A stretch of 64,000 bases of DNA from Sphingobium terrigena. GTDB lineage: Bacteria; Pseudomonadota; Alphaproteobacteria; Sphingomonadales; Sphingomonadaceae. Positions 41,622 to 50,814 of the stretch are shown here, piece by piece. Position 1 is the stretch's first letter. Each line of letters begins with the position of its first letter. The position numbers were made by a program, and so were the translations under genes. Location: assembly GCF_003591655.1 (NCBI RefSeq), contig NZ_QVRA01000022.1, positions 1 to 64,000 on the forward strand, in the 5' to 3' direction. Below the pieces are notes generated by a model. The model worked only from the letters and a program-made list of their open reading frames with translations, had not been told where the DNA came from and did not search any database.

Positions 41622-42371
41622 TCATGTCGCGAACGACCCGGCCAAACTCCCCATGGTCAGCGCCCAGCCATCGACCAGCACGAACAACAAGAGCTTGAAC
41701 GGCATGGAAATGATGGTGGGGGACAGCATCATCATGCCGAGCGCCATCAGCGTGGAGGCGACGACAAGGTCGATGATGAGGAAGGGCAGGAAGATCATGA
41801 AGCCGATCTGGAAGGCGGTCTTGAGTTCGCTGGTGACGAAGGCGGGCAGCAGGATGGTGAAGGGGATGTCGGCGGAGGTGCGGAAGGGCGGGGCTTCGGC
41901 GAGACCCGCGAACAGCTTGAGATCGCTCTCGCGCGTCTGCTTGGCCATGAAGCCGTGCAGCACCTTGCCCGACCGGCCGACCGCTTCCTCGATCGTGATC
42001 TGGCCCTTGCCATAGGGATCGAAGGCCAGCTTGTTGATCTCGTCAATCGCGGGCCGCATCACGAACAGCGAGAGGAACAGCGAGAGACCGAGCAGCACCT
42101 GATTGGGCGGGGTCTGTTGCAGGCCCAGCGCCTGCCGCAGAAGCGACAGGACGATGATGATGCGGGTGAAGCTGGTCATCATGAGGATGAGCGACGGCAA
42201 CACCGTCAGCAGGCTCATGAGGATCAGGATTTGCAGGGAGAGCGAGAGCGAGCGACCGTCGCCCGAAATCTGCCCCATCGCGCGGCTCAGCGCGCCGCCA
42301 TTGTCGACCGGCGCGGCGGGTGCGGCCTGGGCGAAGGCCGGGGTGGTGAGGATCAGCGCCAGAATAACCAT
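41622..42371 (-). CDS. fliP: Flagellar biosynthesis protein FliP
   Basis: Export-gate core protein, 249 residues. It starts with a cleavable signal (MVILALILTTPAFAQA), as FliP proteins do, and has four further helices, with TSFTRIIIVLSLLRQALGLQ and the C-terminal MSPTIISMPFKLLLFVLVDG. The ATG at 42371 was chosen because it opens the signal; an ATG three codons earlier (42380) lies inside a repeat. The ribosome site GGGAATG is supplied by the repeat end. Confidence 0.95.
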   Translation of the reverse strand: MVILALILTTPAFAQAAPAAPVDNGGALSRAMGQISGDGRSLSLSLQILILMSLLTVLPSLILMMTSFTRIIIVLSLLRQALGLQQTPPNQVLLGLSLFLSLFVMRPAIDEINKLAFDPYGKGQITIEEAVGRSGKVLHGFMAKQTRESDLKLFAGLAEAPPFRTSADIPFTILLPAFVTSELKTAFQIGFMIFLPFLIIDLVVASTLMALGMMMLSPTIISMPFKLLLFVLVDGWALTMGSLAGSFAT

Positions 42372-42375
42372 CAAT

Positions 42376-42464
42376 GTCATTCCCGCGAAGGCGGGAATCC
42401 ATCTCCCGACCTTGCACCACGACACAGCCGTTGGGAGGTGGATTCCCGCCTTCGCGGGAATGAC
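42376..42464. repeat. Intergenic inverted repeat (GTCATTCCCGCGAAGGCGGGAATCC) between fliO and fliP
   Basis: Left arm 42376-42400 and its inverted copy 42441-42464 (GATTCCCGCC...GGGAATGAC), each a small CCCGC-GAAG-GCGGG hairpin. It is a widespread sphingomonad-type repeat and sits within 5 bases of the fliP start. Confidence 0.85.
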
Positions 42465-42474
42465 AGGTGTAATT

Positions 42475-42741
42475 CTAGCGAACACGGACGGCGTCGCCTT
42501 CCGCGATCTTTTCGATGCGGCCGCGGGTGACGGAGAGGAGGATCTTCTTGCCCTCAAACTCCACGACCGCGAGCTTGCCGAACGCGCCCATCGGCAGGGC
42601 TTCGAGCAATTTGAGCGAACGGTCGCCCTGCGCGCCGATCATGCCGGGCTGATATTTGCGCCACAGCCACAGTGCGCCAAAGGCCATGCCGCCGACCAGC
42701 GGCAGGAGGATCAGCAATTTGACGAAATACCAGACCATCAT
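42475..42741 (-). CDS. fliO: Flagellar biosynthesis protein FliO
   Basis: Helps assemble the FliP-R gate. The 88-residue protein has one N-terminal membrane helix (about 5-27) and a short cytoplasmic domain with RSLKLLEALPMGAFGKL and VEFEGKKILLSVTRG, the FliO pattern. Order fliN-fliO-fliP is standard. Confidence 0.86.
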   Translation of the reverse strand: MMVWYFVKLLILLPLVGGMAFGALWLWRKYQPGMIGAQGDRSLKLLEALPMGAFGKLAVVEFEGKKILLSVTRGRIEKIAEGDAVRVR

Positions 42742-42823
42742 GAAGCCGCCCGCAGATTATGGTTAATGCCCTGCGTTCCGCAGTTTCGGCCCTCAAGGCA
42801 AGCGTAAAATCCGATGCGTGCGA

Positions 42824-43159
42824 TCAACCGCGCCGTTCGATCCCAGCCAGCCGGTTTTCGGTCGCGGCGATGTCGATGATGCGGATGCCATAGCGGCCAT
42901 TGACAGTCACCACCTCACCCTTGGCGATCAGCGCACCATTGACCATGATGTCGAGCAGATCGTCGGCCTGCCGGTCCAGCTCGACGATGGAGCCTTCGGC
43001 CAGGTCCATGACTTCGGCCAGGCGCAGCGAGGTCGATCCGACCTCCACCGACATGCGCACGGGAATGTCGGCCAGCAGCTTGAACTGGTGATTATTGGTC
43101 ATCCGCCCGACCGGATCTTCTCCACGCTCCATGCGGGGGGCTTCGCTCATGTCACTCAT
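42824..43159 (-). CDS. fliN: Flagellar motor switch protein FliN
   Basis: C-ring component. The 111-residue protein has the SpoA domain: LLADIPVRMSVEVGSTSLRLAEVMDL, then SIVELDRQADDLLDIMVNGALIAKGEVV. It overlaps fliM by 4 bases. Confidence 0.94.
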   Translation of the reverse strand: MSDMSEAPRMERGEDPVGRMTNNHQFKLLADIPVRMSVEVGSTSLRLAEVMDLAEGSIVELDRQADDLLDIMVNGALIAKGEVVTVNGRYGIRIIDIAATENRLAGIERRG

Positions 43160-44040
43160 TGGTCGGGTCCTTGTACAATCTTTTCAATCTGGAAAGCGGC
43201 GCGGCCATCCTGTTCGCCGATGCTGCCGCGCGCGACGATGCGGTTGCCCACGATCAGCGGCAGGCTGCGGCCGATGGTCACAGGAATGACGTCGCCGACC
43301 TTGAGCTGCATCAGCTCGGCCAGCGAGAGGTTGGGACGGGCCAGCACGGTGCGGGCAGGCAGGCGGATGTCGCGCATCCGGCGGGCGATACGCGCCTGCC
43401 AGACGGGGTCTTTCTGCTCATCATCAGCAGGCAATTTGGTGCCCATCAGCGGCTCGACGGCGCGCAGGGCAGCGAGCGGAAAGACAAGATCGACCGGCCA
43501 GAGCTGATCGCGGGTAATGCTGATCATGAAGCGCTGGACCACCATCTGGTCGCCCGGCTGGGCGGAGGCGGCAAAGCCGACCCCGGTTTCGCGCATGATC
43601 AGCGCGGGGTCCAGCGGCAATATGTCGGCCCAGGTTTCGACCAGGCGGGCGAGGAAGGATTCAGACAGGCGGGCGATCAGCCGGTCCTCGGTCGGCGTAA
43701 ATTCGCCGCGCGGGGGCAAGGGGCGATTGCCGATGCCGCCATAGAAACAATCGACCAGAGTGGAAATCATCGCTGCGTCCATGCGCAGCAGCACTTGCCC
43801 CTTGAGCGGGGACATGCGGTAGATGGAAATGCTGGTGAAGGCGGGCACCTGTGCCGACCAGGCGGCAAAGTCGAGCAGTTGTGCATCCTGCGCCTCTACC
43901 TGCGGGCGCACGCCGCAGATCGGCTCCACCAATGCACGGATGCGCCGGCCAAGCTTTTCGCCCAGCCGGTCCAGCCCGGACAGCATCATTGGTGCCTGCG
44001 ATTCCCCCCGTCCGAAGGCGTAGGTCTGAACGTCGTCCAT
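43156..44040 (-). CDS. fliM: Flagellar motor switch protein FliM
   Basis: C-ring protein that binds CheY-P. The 294-residue product has a CheC-like middle domain (with the FYGGIGNRP stretch) and the C-terminal SpoA domain. The N-terminus lacks a clear LSQxEIDALL CheY-binding peptide and begins MDDVQTYAFGRGESQ, so CheY contact may differ. Order fliL-fliM-fliN is standard. Confidence 0.92.
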   Translation of the reverse strand: MDDVQTYAFGRGESQAPMMLSGLDRLGEKLGRRIRALVEPICGVRPQVEAQDAQLLDFAAWSAQVPAFTSISIYRMSPLKGQVLLRMDAAMISTLVDCFYGGIGNRPLPPRGEFTPTEDRLIARLSESFLARLVETWADILPLDPALIMRETGVGFAASAQPGDQMVVQRFMISITRDQLWPVDLVFPLAALRAVEPLMGTKLPADDEQKDPVWQARIARRMRDIRLPARTVLARPNLSLAELMQLKVGDVIPVTIGRSLPLIVGNRIVARGSIGEQDGRAAFQIEKIVQGPDQ

Positions 44041-44091
44041 CTTGGTCCCCTGCCCTTCGGGTCAGGGGATTTCCCGACCTTTCAGACAGGC

Positions 44092-44712
44092 CTATTGAAT
44101 AACGAAATTGGTAAAATAAACGTTATCAACGCCGCCATAACCCGTTTTTTGCTTCAATATATCGTTAATAATGACCTTGATCTTGCCCTGGAGCGTCCGC
44201 TTGCCCTCCGGCGTGGACAAAGTCTCTTCCGGCTGCTGGGCGAGCATCATCAGCACCTGGCTGCGGATCGCCATTTCGTGCGTCTTGATCGCGTCGATGA
44301 CGCGCAGGTCATAATAGGTCGATACCGCGACCGAGATCTGGGCGAAGGCGTCGGTGTCGATCATGTTCGAGGTGAAGGGGGTCTGGAGCTGAAAATAGGT
44401 CGCCTGATAGGCCGCCGGGTTTGCGGGTGCGGGCAGGTCCACGCCCTTGCCATGCGCGCCATGGGCCGCCGCTGCGCCTTCGCCATGCGGGACGGCATGA
44501 GCCTTGGCGATTTCCTCGGCGCTTTCGCCGACCAGCACCAGCACGGGCTTGTTGGGATCTTCCTTGGGCCCTTCATCCTTGGGGCTGAAGAAACCGGCAG
44601 CATAGAGACCCCCGGCCGCGCCTGCGCCGCCGATCACCATGGCGATGACGATCAGCAGGATCATTTTCATGCCCCCGCCCTTTTTCTTCTTGGCCTTAGG
44701 CTCGTCGCTCAT
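44092..44712 (-). CDS. fliL: Flagellar basal body-associated protein FliL
   Basis: Inner-membrane protein near the stator. The 206-residue product has a lysine-rich N-terminus (AKKKKGGGM), one helix (about 16-40), an acidic linker and a periplasmic domain with the conserved ISVAVSTYYDLRVIDAIK and ends in YFTNFVIQ. Sits between fliK and fliM. Confidence 0.9.
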   Translation of the reverse strand: MSDEPKAKKKKGGGMKMILLIVIAMVIGGAGAAGGLYAAGFFSPKDEGPKEDPNKPVLVLVGESAEEIAKAHAVPHGEGAAAAHGAHGKGVDLPAPANPAAYQATYFQLQTPFTSNMIDTDAFAQISVAVSTYYDLRVIDAIKTHEMAIRSQVLMMLAQQPEETLSTPEGKRTLQGKIKVIINDILKQKTGYGGVDNVYFTNFVIQ

Positions 44713-44739
44713 CGTTCATATCCCCCAGGATAGCGCTGG

Positions 44740-47415
44740 TCACGCATAGCGCGCGCGGATAGCGTCACCGGCGGTGTCGCCAGCCTGCTCATGGTTAAGA
44801 ACGGCCGGATCGCCACCCGCTTTATGGGCGAGCGCGATATTTTCGCGCGGCTGCCAGCGGCCCTGCTGTTGCGACTGGCCCGCGCCTTGCCAGTTGGCGG
44901 ACTGGCCGTTTTGCTGGCCCGATTGCTGCTGGCCGGACTGTTGCTGGGGCGACTGATCGGAGCGGCCAGCGTCGCTCGACTGCGGGGTGCGTTCGATCTT
45001 TACCTCGCTGATGCGGACTGCGGACAGGCCCGCGTCGAGGCGGAGCCGGTCGCTGTCCTGGCGCAGGGCGGCTTCGGCCATGTCGCTGGACACGGTCAGG
45101 CTGACCGCGGCGCCGTCGACGCCTTGGCGGATATTGACGTCGATCGGGCCGAGCTGGTCGCTGCTGATCTGAAAGCGGCCCTGCGCGCCATTGGCGGACA
45201 GGCCGGCAATGTCGCGGGCCAGCCCGTCGATCCACTGGCCCGACACGCCCATATCGACGACCTGCGCGCCAAGGGTGGCGGAGAGGGCGACGGTGGGGAG
45301 CGCAGGAGTGGCAGCCGGGGTCGCCAGTGTTGGCGTGACAGCCGCCGGGGCGACCGGTTCAGCGGCTTTGGGCGCAATGTCCACCGTCGGGGCAACGGGC
45401 GTATCGATGGGGACGGCGCTGTCCTGCACCCGCGATGTTGCTGGGTGCCGGGTCATATGCTGGCGCACGAACTGGAGCAGCGAGAGCGCTTCCGCCTTGG
45501 CCGACACTGAGCCGGACATATTGGCGGCGTTTGCGTTGGGGGCGACGTCCGGTGTGGCTTCGGGCAGCGAAGGCTTTGGCGCGGCATCCGTTGCGGGCAC
45601 CGAGACTAAGAGCGGCAGCGGTGCGACCGGGGCGGTGGCGGCCTGTATCGGCGCGGGTGCAGCCGGCGCTGACGCAGGCCGGGTGTCAGGCGATTGCGCA
45701 AGGAGCGGCGCTGCGGGCGGCGCAATGCTGGTGTCGGGCGCGGCAGGCGTCGGGGTTGCGCTGACGGTCGTGAGCGTTGTCGCGGGCGGCGCGGGTGTCG
45801 CGTCGGGTGATGGGGCGATGGGTGGTGCGATCTGACCGTCTGTCGCCAGGGGCGCAGCAGGGAGAATGGCGGGTTGCGCGATCGGGGTCGCGGGCGCGCC
45901 GGGCGACGCGGCATGGATCATCGCGGGGTCCGCGTCGGCCATTGCAAAGCGTTGCTGATCCGCAACGACGGGCTGGCTTGCCATGGGTGCTGCCACGATC
46001 GGTGCGGCCATGACCACCGGCGCGGAGGATGCCTGCGTGGTTGTGGGCCGTGAGGCGCGCGGCGCGTCCGGGGATAGCTGGTCGGGCGCGGCAGACATCG
46101 GTGCAACATGGGGCGTCGGCGCTATGGCGGGCGCGAGCGGCTGCGACGGCAGCATGGGCTGGTCGAGGCGCTCCGGGTCGATATCGGGCGATACCGCATC
46201 CGCGTCGGTCATGGGGGCCGCGTCGGATGCCGCGATGGGCGCTACCAGCGATGGCGCGACCTGCGCCGGGGTTGCATGATGGTCGGCCTTGGGCGGCTGT
46301 TTGCCGGGTGTCGGTTTGGTCTCGACGGTCGGAGCCTGGGAGGGCGTGTCCGTGACGACGGGGGCTGGCTGGGGCGCTGCACCGGTCAAGGTCGACAGAG
46401 GGACCGGGGGAGCCTCTACACCCGTCTCAAGGGCGACAGAGGCAGAGGTGAGCGGCGATGATGTGGGGTCCGCTTCGGCGCGCGTGACGGGCGGTGCAAT
46501 GACGGGCCGTGTCACCACCGGCAGGATCGTGTCGGGGGCTGGCACTAAGGTTGCTGCTTCGTCGGGGCTCTGCACAATCGGGGGGAGATCGGCGAGCGGC
46601 GGCGCAACGGATGCGATGGCTGCGGCAGGCATCGGTGCCGGTGTCTCGGCGCGCGGCGCGGTGGGTGCTGCCTTGGCTGGCTCAGCGGCGTCCTGCGGCG
46701 ATATGACGGCATCGCGATCCGCTGGCACCGGCGTTGGCATCACGACCTGCGCTGGTACGGCTGCGACTTCAGCGGAGGCGATGGGCGATGTAGCGGGAAG
46801 CTGCGCGACCGAGCCAATGATGGGGTCAGGCGTTGGCAGATCGTCGGGGTTCGGCGAGGTCGGCTGGAACTGTTCAGCGTTCCGGGCCGGTTCGGCCTCC
46901 TTTGCTGGCTCCGCGACAGGCTGGGCCTGGGGCAGCGTGATGGGCAGCGGATTTTGCACGAGCGGCTGCGGCGCGACAGCGACCGGCGCGCTTGGGGGCG
47001 GCGTGAAGGACGGCGCAGCGACCGGAAGCGGCAGGGCTTCGCTGTCCGTAGGGACAGGCGCATCGGCCACCGGCGCATGAGCGACCGGGGCATGGTCGAT
47101 CAGATCAGGTGCGGCATTAGGGATCGCGGCCGGCATCGCCACGGGTAATGGCATCGGGGCATCGCCCGGTGCGTCCTGTGCGAGAGCGGACGGCAGGCTT
47201 TGCGCCACCGGCATCGGGAGGTCGATTGTCGTGTCGCTGGCAACGACGGGGGATGCGGTTGTCGCAACCGGCATCGCCACCGGCGCAACAGTGGCCGCGT
47301 TCATCAGGGCGGCAAAGTCGGGCGCGCCGTCTGGCGTCGCGGCAGGCGCAGCCTTGCCGGTGCCCAGCGGCGTGGCGGCGAAGAGAAGCGCCTTGAGGCT
47401 GGCGATCATGTTCAT
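44740..47415 (-). CDS. fliK: Flagellar hook-length control protein FliK, very long
   Basis: Measures hook length and triggers the FlhB switch. The 891-residue protein is about twice the usual size. Residues 30-690 are low-complexity, rich in Ala, Pro, Thr and Val; the globular C-terminal domain (about 745-835) has the Flg_hook pattern GRFQISSDQLGPIDVNIRQG and LDAGLSAVRISEVKIE, followed by a Gln/Ser/Gly-rich tail. The ATG at 47415 starts MNMIASLKALL, 1 base after the fliJ stop. Confidence 0.87.
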   Translation of the reverse strand: MNMIASLKALLFAATPLGTGKAAPAATPDGAPDFAALMNAATVAPVAMPVATTASPVVASDTTIDLPMPVAQSLPSALAQDAPGDAPMPLPVAMPAAIPNAAPDLIDHAPVAHAPVADAPVPTDSEALPLPVAAPSFTPPPSAPVAVAPQPLVQNPLPITLPQAQPVAEPAKEAEPARNAEQFQPTSPNPDDLPTPDPIIGSVAQLPATSPIASAEVAAVPAQVVMPTPVPADRDAVISPQDAAEPAKAAPTAPRAETPAPMPAAAIASVAPPLADLPPIVQSPDEAATLVPAPDTILPVVTRPVIAPPVTRAEADPTSSPLTSASVALETGVEAPPVPLSTLTGAAPQPAPVVTDTPSQAPTVETKPTPGKQPPKADHHATPAQVAPSLVAPIAASDAAPMTDADAVSPDIDPERLDQPMLPSQPLAPAIAPTPHVAPMSAAPDQLSPDAPRASRPTTTQASSAPVVMAAPIVAAPMASQPVVADQQRFAMADADPAMIHAASPGAPATPIAQPAILPAAPLATDGQIAPPIAPSPDATPAPPATTLTTVSATPTPAAPDTSIAPPAAPLLAQSPDTRPASAPAAPAPIQAATAPVAPLPLLVSVPATDAAPKPSLPEATPDVAPNANAANMSGSVSAKAEALSLLQFVRQHMTRHPATSRVQDSAVPIDTPVAPTVDIAPKAAEPVAPAAVTPTLATPAATPALPTVALSATLGAQVVDMGVSGQWIDGLARDIAGLSANGAQGRFQISSDQLGPIDVNIRQGVDGAAVSLTVSSDMAEAALRQDSDRLRLDAGLSAVRISEVKIERTPQSSDAGRSDQSPQQQSGQQQSGQQNGQSANWQGAGQSQQQGRWQPRENIALAHKAGGDPAVLNHEQAGDTAGDAIRARYA

Positions 47416-47416
47416 G

Positions 47417-47842
47417 TCAGGCTTCCCCGTTCCGCTGCATCCGGCGATAGCGCGGCAGCGCTGCCAGCTTGTTTTCGCGCCATTCCTCCAGGGTCGCGCG
47501 GGCGCGGTCCTTGAGGCGGGTGGCGATTTCCTTCTCGCGGTTCGCTGCAAGAGTCATGCCTTCTTTGGCTTCCACCTTGCGCCGGGCATCATAAAGGGCG
47601 CCGTCCAACTGTCGTCCGGCCTGTTCCAGCCGGGTGGCGAGTTCCTGCATCGCCGCGAAAGACGCGCCAGTGGCGGCCCCTTCGGTCTCAAACAATTCGC
47701 TGCGCACCTTGTTCAGGCGATCGATATTGCGGGCAAGCCCATCGGCCTCATCACGGGCGCGCGCGGTTTCGGCGACGGCCATGGCGTGCTGGACGTGGCG
47801 CACGCGCAGCACGCGCTGGCGGCGGGAGACAAGACTTTTCAT
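47417..47842 (-). CDS. fliJ: Flagellar export protein FliJ
   Basis: The ATPase stalk/chaperone-escort protein. The 141-residue product is a charged, Cys-free coiled coil throughout, with the FliJ-like ERLD/RRKVEAKEGMTLAANREKE arrangement. Overlaps fliI by 4 bases, and fliK follows at once. Confidence 0.82.
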   Translation of the reverse strand: MKSLVSRRQRVLRVRHVQHAMAVAETARARDEADGLARNIDRLNKVRSELFETEGAATGASFAAMQELATRLEQAGRQLDGALYDARRKVEAKEGMTLAANREKEIATRLKDRARATLEEWRENKLAALPRYRRMQRNGEA

Positions 47843-49167
47843 GCGCCAAAGCTCGCGACGAGGGCGGCGGCGCTGGTGTCGAGGTCGATGCGGCTTTTCT
47901 GGTCCTGCCGGATGAAGTCGAGGATTTCCTGACGGCGCTGGACGGCTTCGTCGATCACCGGATCATTGCCGGGGCGATAGGCGCCCATCAGGATGAGATC
48001 GCGATTTTCCTCATAGGCGGCCCAGAGGCGGCGATAATTGGCCGCCGCCATGCGATGTTCGTCAGGCACGACGTCGGCCATGACGCGCGACAGGGACTTG
48101 CCGATGTCGATGGCGGGGAAGATCGCCTGTTCCGACAGATGGCGCGAGAGGACGAAATGGCCGTCGACAATGGCGCGGGCCGCGTCGACAATTGGATCGT
48201 CGGTATCGTCGCCATCGGCCAGCACGGTGTAGAGCGCAGTGATCGATCCGCCGGTGCGGGCGTCCACCCCTGCCCGTTCGACCAGCCGGGGGATGAGTGC
48301 GAGGGCGGAGGGCGGATAGCCCTTCATCGCCGGGGGTTCGCCAAGGGCCAGGCCGATTTCGCGCTGGGCATGGGCGCAGCGGGTCAGGCTGTCGATCAGC
48401 AACAGCACCTTCTTGCCACGAGCGCGGAAATATTCAGCGATGGCGGTGGCGCGCGCGGCGGCGCGCAGGCGCAGCACCGGGGGATGATCGGCAGGGACGG
48501 CAACGACGATGCTCTTGTGCATCATGTGCTTGAGTTTGGTTTCGAGGAAATCGCTGACTTCGCGGCCTCGCTCGCCGATCAGGCCGACGACGACCACATC
48601 GGCTTCGGCCCCGGCGATCATCTGGCCCATCAGCACGGATTTACCGACGCCCGACCCGGCGATGATGGCGATGCGCTGGCCGCGCCCGGCAGTGAGCAGC
48701 GCATTGACGGCGCGGACGCCAAGGTCGAAGGGTTCGGTGACCCGGCCCCGGTCAAGGACATTGCCCTTGACGCCATTCAGCGGCCAGACGCCGCCTGCGA
48801 TGATCGGTCCCTTGCGATCCAAGGGCTGGCCCATGGCATCGACCACGCGGCCGATCAGCCCTTCGCCGACCTGCACCATGTTCGCCTGACTGTCCGGTTC
48901 GACCCGGATGCCATTTTCCAGCGGTGCGTCTGCATCCAGTGGCACCAGCAGGGTGCGGTCGCCGCGAAAGCCGACGACTTCGGCACGGCAGATCGACCCG
49001 TCGCTGGCCATGACGCGCGCGCCAGAGCCGATCGGACGGCGGAAGCCGGTGACTTCGAGCATACCCGCGTCATGGCTGACCAGACGGCCAACCCGGCGGG
49101 GGGTGCGGTTCTGGACCTGGAGATGATCGAACAGGGTTTCGGCCTGGGCCAGCGCAGCGCGGATCAA
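47839..49167 (-). CDS. fliI: Flagellum-specific ATPase FliI
   Basis: Energises loading of export substrates. The 442-residue protein has Walker A GSGVGKSV (171-178), Walker B LLLIDSLTRCAHAQRE and the family GEPPAMKGYPPS. It overlaps fliH and fliJ by 4 bases on each side. Confidence 0.97.
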   Translation of the reverse strand: MIRAALAQAETLFDHLQVQNRTPRRVGRLVSHDAGMLEVTGFRRPIGSGARVMASDGSICRAEVVGFRGDRTLLVPLDADAPLENGIRVEPDSQANMVQVGEGLIGRVVDAMGQPLDRKGPIIAGGVWPLNGVKGNVLDRGRVTEPFDLGVRAVNALLTAGRGQRIAIIAGSGVGKSVLMGQMIAGAEADVVVVGLIGERGREVSDFLETKLKHMMHKSIVVAVPADHPPVLRLRAAARATAIAEYFRARGKKVLLLIDSLTRCAHAQREIGLALGEPPAMKGYPPSALALIPRLVERAGVDARTGGSITALYTVLADGDDTDDPIVDAARAIVDGHFVLSRHLSEQAIFPAIDIGKSLSRVMADVVPDEHRMAAANYRRLWAAYEENRDLILMGAYRPGNDPVIDEAVQRRQEILDFIRQDQKSRIDLDTSAAALVASFGA

Positions 49168-49811
49168 GGCTTGCCCTCCATATCGTCCATCAGCGCGCGC
49201 AGGCGGGCGAGGCGAACGTCCGGGCCATCCTCGACCCAGCCATCAGCGGTTTCGAGCCGCACGCAGCCGCGGTGCATCGCCTTGTCCGCGACCAGTTTGA
49301 CGCCGATCGTCTCGCCATCCAGCAGGGCGATGTCGTCGGGATGGAGATGCAGGGCGCTCTTGCCCTCATTATCCTCGATAAAGGCCGCGACCGTGTCGCA
49401 GCGCTGCACCAGCCGTTCAATGTCGATCTCCACTTCGCCGACAATCTGTTCGACCAGACGGACGACCGTGGCGGAGAGCATGGTGGACAACATGCCGCTG
49501 GGCGCGGGGCTGAGCATTTCCAGCGCCTCGATGAGGCGGGTCTGCGCGTCGGTCGCGTCGGCATGGGTCTGGGCGGTGATGCGGCAGCCTTCGTCGAAAC
49601 CCATGGTGAAGGCTTCCATCCGGGCCTCCTCCATCGGATCGGCCTCTGCCTCCATCTCGATGACGCCATGGCGCATCGTCGCGGTGTGCTGGCCGGGGAT
49701 CGAGGTGTAGAGGCTGCGAAAGCCGCCACTTTCGACCTGCCGCACGCCCGTCATCGAGACCGGCGCGACATCCTGCACCGCTTCTGCACCCCAGATTTTA
49801 GACAAAGTCAT
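49164..49811 (-). CDS. fliH: Flagellar assembly protein FliH
   Basis: Negative regulator and anchor of FliI. The 215-residue protein has an acidic, coiled-coil middle (about 55-110) and a C-terminal domain with LHLHPDDIALL. The start is placed at ATG 49811 (MTLSKIW); a GTG at 49823 is possible. It overlaps the end of fliG by 14 bases. Confidence 0.85.
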   Translation of the reverse strand: MTLSKIWGAEAVQDVAPVSMTGVRQVESGGFRSLYTSIPGQHTATMRHGVIEMEAEADPMEEARMEAFTMGFDEGCRITAQTHADATDAQTRLIEALEMLSPAPSGMLSTMLSATVVRLVEQIVGEVEIDIERLVQRCDTVAAFIEDNEGKSALHLHPDDIALLDGETIGVKLVADKAMHRGCVRLETADGWVEDGPDVRLARLRALMDDMEGKP

Positions 49812-50814
49812 TCCCCTTGCCACCCAGCATGATGGTGCCGGCGTCGGCCATGCGGCGCGCGGTGGCGATGATGAGTTTCTGTGCGTCGATCACTTCAGCG
49901 AGGCGGATCGGGCCGCGTTCCTCAATCTCGTCGGCGATCGACTGCGCCGCGCGGGCGGACATGCAGCTGAAGATCTTGCCCTTGAGCAGGTCATTGACGC
50001 CCTTCAAGGCGACGACCAGCACGGCGCTATCGACGGTGCGCATCAGCGTGCCGAGATTCTTGTCGTCCATGTCGATCAGATTATCGAACACGAACATCTC
50101 TTCCTCGATGGTCTGGGCGATCATCTTGTCGCGCTTGGCCACCGCCTTCATGATCCGCTGCTCATTATCCTTGCGGACATTGTTCATGATCGCAGCGGCC
50201 TCGATCGTGCCGCCACGCTGGGATGCTGCGCCCTGCTTCTTGGCCGGGCCGCGCAGCAGCAATTGTTCCAGATCGTCGAGCGCCTCGTTCGACACGGGGC
50301 CGAGCGTCGCGATGCGATAGACAATTTCTTCCTGATATTCGACCGGCAGCAATTGCAGCACGTCGGCGGCAATCGGCGCCTCCAGATGCGCCAGCACGAT
50401 TGCCATGATCTGCGGATGCTCCGCCTCGATCAGCGCCGCGATTTCCTTGGCGTCCATCCATTTGAGCATTTCCAGCTGGGTGGAGCGGGTCGGCGGGGTG
50501 ATGCGCGCGAGGATGGTTTCGGCCCGTTCCTCGCCCAAGGCCTTGGTCATCGCGCCGCGAATATGGCGGGTCGCGCCATAGCCGATGGTGGTGCGTTTCT
50601 TCGCCTTGGTCACGAAATGGTCGAGCGCCTCGTTCACCTCTTCGGGATCGACATCGGCGACGTCATACATGGCATAGCCCAGCTGGCGCACTTCTTCAGG
50701 TTCCAGACGCGCCAGGATCTGCGCGGCCTCATCCTCATCGAACAGCATCAGCAGGACGGCGGCGGCGGCGCTGCCCTTGAGCGCCTCTGGCCGACCGGGA
50801 ACGATCTCAGGCAT
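49798..50814 (-). CDS. fliG: Flagellar motor switch protein FliG
   Basis: Rotor protein that contacts MotA. The 338-residue protein has LKGSAAAAVLLMLFDEDEAAQILARL at the N-terminus, the EHPQIMAIVLAHL middle motif, and a C-terminal domain with the torque-helix segment DNLIDMDDKNLGTLMRTVD and RGPIRLAEVIDAQ. It overlaps fliF by 8 bases. Confidence 0.95.
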   Translation of the reverse strand: MPEIVPGRPEALKGSAAAAVLLMLFDEDEAAQILARLEPEEVRQLGYAMYDVADVDPEEVNEALDHFVTKAKKRTTIGYGATRHIRGAMTKALGEERAETILARITPPTRSTQLEMLKWMDAKEIAALIEAEHPQIMAIVLAHLEAPIAADVLQLLPVEYQEEIVYRIATLGPVSNEALDDLEQLLLRGPAKKQGAASQRGGTIEAAAIMNNVRKDNEQRIMKAVAKRDKMIAQTIEEEMFVFDNLIDMDDKNLGTLMRTVDSAVLVVALKGVNDLLKGKIFSCMSARAAQSIADEIEERGPIRLAEVIDAQKLIIATARRMADAGTIMLGGKGNDFV

